A DNA stretch of 64,000 bases, from positions 124,001-188,000 of the forward strand of contig NZ_RBAH01000012.1 of the NCBI RefSeq assembly GCF_003626695.1. The letters are read 5' to 3'. The notes below the pieces were generated by a model, which did not search any database, was not told where the DNA came from, and saw nothing but the letters and a program-made list of their open reading frames with translations. Both the position numbers and the translations under genes were made by a program. Position 1 is the first letter of the stretch; each line of letters begins with the position of its first letter. Shown here piece after piece: positions 19,550-27,203 of the stretch. The stretch comes from Paenibacillus ginsengarvi (lineage in GTDB: Bacteria; Bacillota; Bacilli; Paenibacillales; NBRC-103111).

Positions 19550-21211
19550 TTAAGTCACCATTCTTCTCAGATACGGAACTTTCGACAATACGTAGCAAAA
19601 TAAAAAAGATGCAATAAAATTCACCATCAGACTTATGATTCCACTGTTACCAAAAAGAGAAATTGCTAGAGGATGAACAAAGTAAACACCTAGTGTAAGA
19701 GTAGATAATTTTCGAATAAGTATTTTAATTTTGTTGGGTACACTTCTTAATCTTTGCTCTAGTGAATAAAACAAACTAAAAACCCCAATAGAAAATATTA
19801 AGACAGGAAAACGAATTTGTTCAAAAAAAGAAAAGTATGATTTTTCAAATTTCACTGACATATAGTAGCTACACATAACAACACCATATAGCCCTAAAAT
19901 AGCAAGTACAGTTGGAGCTAAATTTTTAACTTTATGATTACGTAAGTAATCATAAAGCAACTTACCTAAGAAGAATAAGCCCAATTCCGCTATTCCTATT
20001 CTTGACCAATTAATTTGTAGAAAAGTGGGTGCCTCAGGGAAAGCCAAGCGGATTATCATATCCATGAAACTTGGAATGACTAATGCAATTGCTACAAAAT
20101 ACCATCTCAAGGCATTACTACATTTATGATAAATTACCGCTAGAATCGGGGATATTAGATAGAAGCCAATAAGCTGATATATAAACCATAGGTGGTAATA
20201 TCGATGAGTGATTGGAATCTGCAATATTTCATTCCATATTGTTGTACTTTCATTCAAATAAAACACCTTCAAAAGAGCATAACAAAAACTCCAGAAAAGG
20301 AGTGGAATTAGGACTTTCGGAATTCTCTTAGTGATTACTTTTCTAATTGAATCTGTCTTAGATAAAATATATACTCCCGATATCATCATAAAAACTGGGA
20401 CCGCAAATCTTGTGACTGAATTAATAAATAATGCTTGGTACCAATCGATTGTCTCAGCATACTTACTATATATCGAACCTGTGCTGTGTATAACATGAAT
20501 TGCAAAAATACTAACAATACGAAGTAAATCGGCCCAAATATCCCTATCATTTTCTGTATGTCGCACTGATTCTTTCTTCTTATCCAACATCATTAAAACT
20601 ATAATGAGAAGTAGGGATAATCCAAAAACAATTGCAAAAACAGCGTTTTTTACGCTGTTAATATTTTTTTGCTCAATATTAGCTGATGGTTCAGTTTTAA
20701 ATGAAAGTTCGGTACTCTGCTGATTACTTGAATACAAATCCACATTCTGTTTCTGACCATCAACCTCAATTGAAACAATACCACGCCACTTATTACTCTC
20801 AAACACAATTTCCCTATTTTCGCCGTATGGCAGTTCCCCTATTAAAATTGTTGACATTCCTTCAGGTTGATCGTAATTTTTCCAACCTAACATTTCACCC
20901 TGTTTAATCCAATTACTTTTAAAGATCTCAGTTGGTTTGTAGTTCCTTCCATCAATTATTATTTTCTTTATCCAAACTTCACTTCCCTCTGAATTTGTAT
21001 TCTTCAAATCCAAAGCAGTGATAGAAATTGGAGTTTTCAGAGGCTTCACGATAAGCCCTGGTATAATGGAACCACCAATAAAAGCCATAACTGTTGCCAT
21101 AAAAAAGGCAACAGTTACTTTTTTAACATAAAATAATTTTCGAAAAGGTAATGCCGAAATAATTGCAGCAATAACCAACAGTAGAATAATAATAAAACTT
21201 ATCCTGCTCAT
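19550..21211 (-). CDS. Acyltransferase-3 family membrane protein with an N-terminal extracytoplasmic domain
   Basis: A 553-residue membrane protein. Residues about 240-550 form an acyltransferase-3 domain with roughly ten hydrophobic segments and the hallmark WADLLRIVSIFAIHVIH (catalytic His region) near its start; such proteins O-acetylate glycans. Before it come two N-terminal membrane segments, a polar and probably extracytoplasmic domain of about 130 residues, and a further membrane helix (about 190-208), an extension not found in minimal members. The ATG lies one base after the gmhA stop. It probably decorates the glycan made by this cluster; the acyl group and position are unknown. Confidence 0.85.
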   Translation of the reverse strand: MSRISFIIILLLVIAAIISALPFRKLFYVKKVTVAFFMATVMAFIGGSIIPGLIVKPLKTPISITALDLKNTNSEGSEVWIKKIIIDGRNYKPTEIFKSNWIKQGEMLGWKNYDQPEGMSTILIGELPYGENREIVFESNKWRGIVSIEVDGQKQNVDLYSSNQQSTELSFKTEPSANIEQKNINSVKNAVFAIVFGLSLLLIIVLMMLDKKKESVRHTENDRDIWADLLRIVSIFAIHVIHSTGSIYSKYAETIDWYQALFINSVTRFAVPVFMMISGVYILSKTDSIRKVITKRIPKVLIPLLFWSFCYALLKVFYLNESTTIWNEILQIPITHRYYHLWFIYQLIGFYLISPILAVIYHKCSNALRWYFVAIALVIPSFMDMIIRLAFPEAPTFLQINWSRIGIAELGLFFLGKLLYDYLRNHKVKNLAPTVLAILGLYGVVMCSYYMSVKFEKSYFSFFEQIRFPVLIFSIGVFSLFYSLEQRLRSVPNKIKILIRKLSTLTLGVYFVHPLAISLFGNSGIISLMVNFIASFLFCYVLSKVPYLRRMVT

Positions 21212-21212
21212 A

Positions 21213-21800
21213 CTAATCCTTTATATGATTAATTCCACACAGGGTTTTATAGAAAATGCTCATAATCAAGTGATCTAAGATCATGTGAATATCTTCTGTA
21301 ATTTGCATGCTATTGACAGGCACATGCAATGAAACGTCAGATAACTGCTTCAATTTCCCACCATTGTAACCGGTCAGGCCAATAATTTTATTCCCTTGTT
21401 CCTTCGCAAACTCAACGGCATTAATGACATTCTTTGAGTTTCCACTTCCTGATATCGCCATCACAAGATCCCCTGGTTTAATGTGCCCACGCAGTTGAAA
21501 TCGGAATACCTCATCAAAACCTATATCATTGGCTATTGCCATCATTGTAGCAACATTGTCATTTAGGCAGTAAAAATTAAATTTTTTATCCACATATTCA
21601 GAAATTCCTTTATTGAAATCATTCTGATAGTGTGATGCGGTAGCGGAACTGCCTCCATTACCAAAAATATAAATGGTTTTCTCAGACTCATAAACTTCCA
21701 TTATCAAATTCATTGCATCATTAATTGCTTCAACATCCATAGCCCTTAAAGTATTGATCTCATGTTCAATATATGTTTTAATATCTGATTTAAAGTCCAT
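21213..21800 (-). CDS. gmhA: Sedoheptulose-7-phosphate isomerase (phosphoheptose isomerase)
   Basis: SIS-domain enzyme converting sedoheptulose-7-phosphate to D-glycero-D-manno-heptose-7-phosphate, the first step of activated heptose synthesis. The phosphate-binding loop IFGNGGSSATASHYQND and the second SIS motif AISGSGNSKNVI are intact, as is the C-terminal QITEDIHMILDHL helix with catalytic Glu/His. Of several close ATGs, I use 21800 because AAGGAG lies eight bases before it, giving 195 residues. It is grouped with the kinase, phosphatase and guanylyltransferase of the same pathway. Confidence 0.93.
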   Translation of the reverse strand: MDFKSDIKTYIEHEINTLRAMDVEAINDAMNLIMEVYESEKTIYIFGNGGSSATASHYQNDFNKGISEYVDKKFNFYCLNDNVATMMAIANDIGFDEVFRFQLRGHIKPGDLVMAISGSGNSKNVINAVEFAKEQGNKIIGLTGYNGGKLKQLSDVSLHVPVNSMQITEDIHMILDHLIMSIFYKTLCGINHIKD

Positions 21801-21820
21801 TTCCATTTCTCCTTTTGATT

Positions 21821-23122
21821 TCAATATAATAATATATTATTGATTGCATCTAGCAAGTTGTTACATGTAATATCAGAAATAACATCATATTTCTTATCCG
21901 CCCCAGCTTCCCCAGTTAAAACCAACGCCGTTTGCAGTCCTATTCGTTGACCGGTCAAAATATCAGTGGTTGTATCACCTACTATCCATGATGATTTTAC
22001 GTCTATATTATATTTTTCAATACAGATTTCTATCATACCTGTGTTAGGTTTTCGACATTGACACGGGATTTTATAGATTGGGTTTTCTTCTGGATATCCT
22101 TTGTCGGGATGATGAGGGCAAAACAGAATATCATCCAAAATAACGCCTTGTTTACCTAATAAGGATTCTAATTTTTTATGAATATTTTCAACATCAGAGA
22201 TATTGCACAAACCACGAGCTACTACAGGCTGGTTTGTAACGACAATTGCTAAATAACCTGACTGATTAATTTTTCGTATAGCTTCAGTAGCACAAGGCTC
22301 AAGACTAAGGTCATCCTCAGAACTAATAAGACCATTTAAACGATTAATCGTGCCATCTCGATCCAAAAAAATACACTTTTGTTTATTTTTTAAATTTCTA
22401 TTTGAAACAAAACCACTAGCCAACTCCTTTGCCGCAACAGCAATCCGTTCTGGGGTGCCAACATCCTTGATGTATTCTGGTGAAAAGTAACTGTAAATAG
22501 GTGCATGCTTCGCCGTTAAGGGAATGAAAATATCTTTTTCCAAATCTGTCACTTCATCTTTAACTACCAAATTACAGAGATCTACATTTGCAATAAATAA
22601 CCCAGCATTTACACAATTCTTATACCAATAATCGCGGTTATTATTTTTGGAGTCGAATTTGATAACCTTACATTCTTCATCAGTTACTACTAAGTCCGAA
22701 TCATATGGATGGGAATTAGGATGAGTAAAGAGTGTCGCTAGTGAATTCTTTTCTCGATGAAATCGAATCATCCTTTGGATATCAATATCGAACAGAACAT
22801 CTCCATAAACAAGTAGAAAAGTGTCGCTAATTAGCTTTTCTTTAATATAATATAATGCTCCAGCACTACCAAGTGGTTGTTCTTCTCGAAAATAGGATAT
22901 CTTTACTCCAAATTCCGCACCATCTTTAAAGAAGTCCTCAATTTTCCTACCCAGGTGTCCCGTAACTATCAATATGTTTGTTATATTATTAGATTTTAGA
23001 CATTCAATCTGCCATTCAAGAATAGTTTTTCCATTAATGCAAGCCATCGGCTTTGGTATTTGGTCGTTAGTAATTGAACGTAATCGTGTTCCCTTACCAC
23101 CTGCCATAATTACAGCTTGCAT
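21821..23122 (-). CDS. Bifunctional heptose-1-phosphate guanylyltransferase / heptose-1,7-bisphosphate 7-phosphatase (HddC-GmhB fusion)
   Basis: A 433-residue fusion. Residues 1-about 240 are a nucleotidyltransferase (VIMAGGKGTRLR, KPMACINGKTILEW, LLVYGDVLFDID) of the HddC type; residues about 250-433 are a HAD phosphatase of the GmhB type (FLDRDGTINRL, VTNQPVVARG, a CPHHP zinc-type motif with later CQCRKP, and WIVGDTTTDI). Together they would remove the 7-phosphate and activate the sugar to GDP-D-glycero-alpha-D-manno-heptose. The two activities are separate proteins in Aneurinibacillus thermoaerophilus. ATG 23122 follows GAGGAGG and overlaps the preceding stop (TGATG), so translation is coupled. 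Confidence 0.88.
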   Translation of the reverse strand: MQAVIMAGGKGTRLRSITNDQIPKPMACINGKTILEWQIECLKSNNITNILIVTGHLGRKIEDFFKDGAEFGVKISYFREEQPLGSAGALYYIKEKLISDTFLLVYGDVLFDIDIQRMIRFHREKNSLATLFTHPNSHPYDSDLVVTDEECKVIKFDSKNNNRDYWYKNCVNAGLFIANVDLCNLVVKDEVTDLEKDIFIPLTAKHAPIYSYFSPEYIKDVGTPERIAVAAKELASGFVSNRNLKNKQKCIFLDRDGTINRLNGLISSEDDLSLEPCATEAIRKINQSGYLAIVVTNQPVVARGLCNISDVENIHKKLESLLGKQGVILDDILFCPHHPDKGYPEENPIYKIPCQCRKPNTGMIEICIEKYNIDVKSSWIVGDTTTDILTGQRIGLQTALVLTGEAGADKKYDVISDITCNNLLDAINNILLY

Positions 23123-24054
23123 CAAATAACCTCCTCTGCTGTTTTTGCTACCGTCTCATCCGAGGTCCATTTTGCATGCCAACCAGTTGTATGAATCTTG
23201 TTCAGATTATATGCAAACACTGGTACGTCTCCTCTCCAGCCTCCACGCCCCCCAGTGTATAAATACTTCACTCCATTCAAATTCATTTTTTCACAAATTA
23301 TATCAGCTATTCTGGTTACGGTCGTCTGTGTCTCAACACCAATATTGTAAAGCGTAACTCCATTAATAAGTTGTTCTTTGATCATAGTAATCCCCCGTAC
23401 TAAATCAAACACATGCATATAGGGTTTAGACTGAGTACCATCACCCAAAATTAAAAGTTCTTTAGGATTCTCCCTCAGCCTCTTTACAAAATCAAATATG
23501 ACTCCATGCGTAAGTCTTGGACCAATTACATTAGGAAAACGAAAAATTAGAACAGTAAAATCGTTCATATAACTATATGCAGATATCAATGCTTCCGCCC
23601 CAAGCTTAGCTGCTCCATAATATGAAATTGGCTCTAGCGTTGAATCTTCGGATACATGTTCCCCTTCCTTCTCTCCGTAAACCGCGGAGGTTGAAGCAAA
23701 AAACATTCTTTTCACTTTATGCTTTCTCATACATTCCAATAGATTGAATGTTGTTGTATATGTGTTTTTATATTCGATTTCTGGATCTTTAGCGCTCGCT
23801 TGAATATCAGAATTAGCAGCGAGGTGAAACACATGGTCAATTTTTTCTTTTTCAAATACAGCTGAAAGTTGTGGCAAATCACAAAGATCCTGCTCATAGA
23901 AACGGAAGTTCGGTTCGTTTTTTAAATGCTCAATGTTTTGCTTAGTACCAATAAAAAAGTTATCAATACACACCACTTCATGCCCTTCTTCAAGCAAGGC
24001 ATCACATAAATGGCTTCCTATGAAGCCAGCTCCTCCGGCAACTAACATCTTCAT
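23122..24054 (-). CDS. NAD-dependent epimerase/dehydratase (extended SDR)
   Basis: A 310-residue nucleotide-sugar-modifying enzyme with [12 protein letters not shown] at the N-terminus, [11 protein letters not shown], the [10 protein letters not shown] segment and YYGAAK (catalytic Tyr-Lys). It is closest in appearance to UDP-glucose 4-epimerase-like proteins, but substrate cannot be told from sequence. Its place between the heptose kinase and the HddC-GmhB fusion suggests it may act on the activated heptose, or produce another sugar of the repeat. GGGGGATC precedes the ATG. Confidence 0.85.
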   Translation of the reverse strand: MKMLVAGGAGFIGSHLCDALLEEGHEVVCIDNFFIGTKQNIEHLKNEPNFRFYEQDLCDLPQLSAVFEKEKIDHVFHLAANSDIQASAKDPEIEYKNTYTTTFNLLECMRKHKVKRMFFASTSAVYGEKEGEHVSEDSTLEPISYYGAAKLGAEALISAYSYMNDFTVLIFRFPNVIGPRLTHGVIFDFVKRLRENPKELLILGDGTQSKPYMHVFDLVRGITMIKEQLINGVTLYNIGVETQTTVTRIADIICEKMNLNGVKYLYTGGRGGWRGDVPVFAYNLNKIHTTGWHAKWTSDETVAKTAEEVI

Positions 24055-24084
24055 TTAAAAGATCCCCCAAAATCACTCTCGTGT

Positions 24085-25071
24085 TTATTTCCAATATTTA
24101 TCTCCAATATGAACAACAGATGTTCCATCATGTTCAAATTCAAAATCCATTCTCTTTAAACCAATTGCTGTTCTTACTCTTTCTTGATTCTTTGCTTCAC
24201 AATAAAGCAAGAGGAATCCACCTCCACCTGCTCCGAGAAGTTTCCCACCTAAAGCACCATTTTCCATTGCAATTTTATACGCTTCATCGATCTCAGGATT
24301 AGAAATACCCGCAGAAAGAGTTTTCTTTAGTTCCCAGCCCTTATTTAAAATATCTCCAAATGAGGTTAAATCGTTAAACTCCAGAGCAGCTTTCATTTCT
24401 TCTGCAAGCCCACACATTTGGATCAGATTCTGCACCTTATCCTCATCACTCATATTTTTCTTTTGATCACTTAATATCGTATTAGCAGAACGAGAAGCCC
24501 CAATATAGAACATCATTAGATTTTTTTGAAGTTGTTTGTATGTTTCCGGCCTCATCAATATAGGCTCTACAGATACACTACCATTCCTATAGAAACGAAT
24601 AAAATTAAGACCGCCATAGGCAGCAGCGTATTGATCCTGTTTCCCAATAGGAGCACCTAGCTTTTCTATTTCGATATCACATGCTTCCTCTGCCAATCTT
24701 GCTTTCGATACATACTTCCCCTCATAACAAGATAAAGCATGTAATAACCCTACTGTGAACGTACTAGAGGATCCTAACCCAGTCCCAGCTGGAACATCGG
24801 CGGTGCTGCTTATCTCAACACCAGAGATTCTCTTTTGATTCAACACACTATTAAATATTTTATGTTTAATTTTAGAAATATCTTCAACAATCTCATTCTC
24901 TGAATACTTTAAAACTGTATAATTGGAATCAAAATATGGATGTACTGATATATACATATACTTATTTATAGATACACTCAATACACATCCCCCATGTTTT
25001 TCGTAGAACGCCTCAAGATCGCTACCACCTCCACAAAAACTAACTCTAAAGGGGGTTTTTGTAATAATCAT
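24085..25071 (-). CDS. hddA: D-glycero-alpha-D-manno-heptose-7-phosphate kinase (GHMP family)
   Basis: A 328-residue GHMP kinase that phosphorylates heptose-7-phosphate at C1 to give the 1,7-bisphosphate. TPFRVSFCGGGSDLEAFY is the family N-terminus, VPAGTGLGSSSTFTVGLLHAL is the ATP-binding loop, and GGKLLGAGGGGFLLLY is motif 3. The ATG follows GGAGG at good spacing. Together with gmhA and the fused hddC-gmhB gene it completes the GDP-D,D-heptose pathway described in A. thermoaerophilus. L-fucose-type GHMP kinases are the main alternative; the context argues for heptose. Confidence 0.88.
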   Translation of the reverse strand: MIITKTPFRVSFCGGGSDLEAFYEKHGGCVLSVSINKYMYISVHPYFDSNYTVLKYSENEIVEDISKIKHKIFNSVLNQKRISGVEISSTADVPAGTGLGSSSTFTVGLLHALSCYEGKYVSKARLAEEACDIEIEKLGAPIGKQDQYAAAYGGLNFIRFYRNGSVSVEPILMRPETYKQLQKNLMMFYIGASRSANTILSDQKKNMSDEDKVQNLIQMCGLAEEMKAALEFNDLTSFGDILNKGWELKKTLSAGISNPEIDEAYKIAMENGALGGKLLGAGGGGFLLLYCEAKNQERVRTAIGLKRMDFEFEHDGTSVVHIGDKYWK

Positions 25072-25095
25072 TAGTAAAAGCCTCCATTATCTATG

Positions 25096-25842
25096 TCAAT
25101 TTTGAGTAACATACGTCATATAAGCGTCACATATCGTCCTAACATCTCCAATAGCAGCCACTCTACCTTTATTGATCCACAACGCACGATTACATACACT
25201 TAAAACCTGCTCTATAGAATGGGATACAAGTATTAGCGTTACACCATTGGCTTTCATTTCCGCCATCTTCTTTTCGCATTTTTCTTTAAAATTCGCATCA
25301 CCAACGGACAGAATCTCATCAACAATCAAAATATCAGGCTTAGTAATCGTAGCTATAGCAAAGCCCAGCCTCGCTTTCATTCCTGAAGAAAAGTTTTTGA
25401 TAGGAACATCTACGAAATCCCATAATTCAGCAAAACTTATAATATCCTCAAAGTGTGCACTCATCATATCTTTAGTGTGACCAAGTACCGCACCGTTTAA
25501 ATAAACATTCTCTCTCGCGGTTAGCTCCATGTCAAAACCAGCACCAAGTTCAATCATAGGAGCAATACTGCCATGTGCGACAATTTCTCCACTAGTAGGC
25601 TTATAAATGCCCGATATCATCTTTAATAATGTACTCTTCCCACTACCATTCGTTCCAATAATTGCAAACGAATCCCCCTTCTCCACTAGGAAGGAAACAT
25701 CAGATACAGCATTAAACTCGTCCCTGATATATTCCCTTTTTAATCTTTTAACCATATATTCCTTCAAGCTATCTACTTTTTGGCGTGCAAGATTGAACCT
25801 CATATATACATTTTTAACTTGAATTGCATATTCCTCTTGCAT
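25096..25842 (-). CDS. wzt: Polysaccharide ABC exporter ATP-binding subunit (Wzt/TagH/RfbB type)
   Basis: A 248-residue ATPase that powers export of lipid-linked polysaccharide together with the permease encoded just upstream. It has Walker A GTNGSGKST, the signature FSSGMKARLGFAIA, Walker B ILIVDEILSVGD and switch histidine LVSH. The protein ends soon after the nucleotide-binding domain, so it lacks the C-terminal carbohydrate-binding domain that lets some Wzt proteins recognise a capped chain end. GAGGTG precedes the ATG. Confidence 0.93.
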   Translation of the reverse strand: MQEEYAIQVKNVYMRFNLARQKVDSLKEYMVKRLKREYIRDEFNAVSDVSFLVEKGDSFAIIGTNGSGKSTLLKMISGIYKPTSGEIVAHGSIAPMIELGAGFDMELTARENVYLNGAVLGHTKDMMSAHFEDIISFAELWDFVDVPIKNFSSGMKARLGFAIATITKPDILIVDEILSVGDANFKEKCEKKMAEMKANGVTLILVSHSIEQVLSVCNRALWINKGRVAAIGDVRTICDAYMTYVTQN

Positions 25843-25860
25843 TTGCGATACACCTCTAGA

Positions 25861-26640
25861 TTACAAGTTCAATACAAGTTTGTCCTGATATCGTTTAAAT
25901 ATAACGAATCCAACCATCAAGGAAATAGCTGCAAACGCCATGCAAATAACGTTTTCTTCTACTGTTGGAATATTGCCATAAAGTACGACATTTCTGAACA
26001 TATCTACAATATGGTACAAAGGATTAAATTTCAGAAAGAAAATTACATGAGGAGGCAAGGAATCAATGGGATAAAAGATTGGAGTTGCATACATCAATGC
26101 CGTTAATACAACACCATATAAATGAAGCATATCTCTAAAATACACTGCTAATATCGAAAGTATCAGCCCAACCCCCATAGAAATCATTACTAGGTAGATT
26201 AGTGGTAGTGGAAAAAATAGAATTGTAAATTTTATTTGGGCACCAGAAACGAACAAGATAATTATAACTGCAACTAGTGAAAATAGCAGATTCACAAAAG
26301 AGGAAATCGTTGCAGCTACTGGAAATATATACTTTGGGATTCTCACCTTTTTAATCAATGATTCCCCACTTATGACTGATTTCATAGCCTGATTAGTTGA
26401 TTCTGAAAAAAATTGATAAATCACTTGTCCACATATCAAATATGCAGCATAGTTTGTGATTTGATTCTCAAATATATAAGAAAACACAGCAGATATAACT
26501 AACATCATTAGTAATGGATTCAAGATACTCCATAAGTATCCAAGCACAGAGCGTCTATACTTTACTTTTAGATCTCGGGAAACTAGCTCATTTAAAAGTG
26601 CTCTATATCTTAGAATCATGGCTAGACTCTCAACTTTCAA
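25861..26640 (-). CDS. wzm: Polysaccharide ABC exporter permease (Wzm/TagG/RfbA type)
   Basis: A 259-residue ABC-2 permease with about six membrane segments. The N-terminal amphipathic region (LVSRDLKVKYRRSVLGYLWSI) and the LFYSIDSLPP-like extracytoplasmic stretch (TPIFYPIDSLPPHV) are typical of Wzm/TagG. Translation begins at TTG 26640, nine bases after AAGGAG. It is the first gene of the minus-strand polysaccharide cluster, and the ATPase follows 18 bases downstream. Confidence 0.93.
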   Translation of the reverse strand: MKVESLAMILRYRALLNELVSRDLKVKYRRSVLGYLWSILNPLLMMLVISAVFSYIFENQITNYAAYLICGQVIYQFFSESTNQAMKSVISGESLIKKVRIPKYIFPVAATISSFVNLLFSLVAVIIILFVSGAQIKFTILFFPLPLIYLVMISMGVGLILSILAVYFRDMLHLYGVVLTALMYATPIFYPIDSLPPHVIFFLKFNPLYHIVDMFRNVVLYGNIPTVEENVICMAFAAISLMVGFVIFKRYQDKLVLNL

Positions 26641-27203
26641 TTTGAGCCTCTCCTTTTACAGGATCATATAATAAACTTTCTATTTAACTTTCTTTGAAAC
26701 TAGTTGAATCTCCAACAAGACTAAATAGTATCATATAATTATTTAAGGAAAATGACAAAGATTCTCCATCATCTTTAATAAATTTACATTACCAATCGAA
26801 TCGTGTCAACTATTGTAAAAGACTGATAAATTAATCATACACATGAATTAGGGTCAAAACTATGAAGCCGATATCAATCTAACATAACTATAAGCATTAC
26901 TGTGATACATGCAACTTGCAAGAATTTGTACACCATGTTTCTCTCGATTTTTTGAATTGAATTTCATTCTCACCTCGTCGGTGAGGAAGAGACCTCTTGA
27001 TATTCCATCCATTCTTTCTATATATTTCCTAAATCTATTATTTACGGGTTCAGATATTTTTAACATAAAACTGTAATTGAAGGAGAAAAATGTGCTCGTG
27101 ATTCGCTCTAACTCTATTACATCACACGCTTTCTTATTTTAATATTCTTTGATAAAATCAATGACATAAATAAAGGAGAAGAGAAACGAGGTTATTTGAC
27201 AAA
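26641..27203. other. AT-rich divergent promoter region between wzm and the ligase-like gene
   Basis: About 560 bases with no supported gene. It must carry the promoter of the minus-strand polysaccharide cluster and that of the plus-strand gene at 27204. A small minus-strand frame at 26860-27066 has no ribosome binding site or recognisable feature. I see no clear JUMPstart/ops-like element. Confidence 0.5.

Noticed and set aside
26860..27066. 68-codon minus-strand frame in the divergent promoter region
   Set aside because: No ribosome binding site and no motif; the region must hold promoters.
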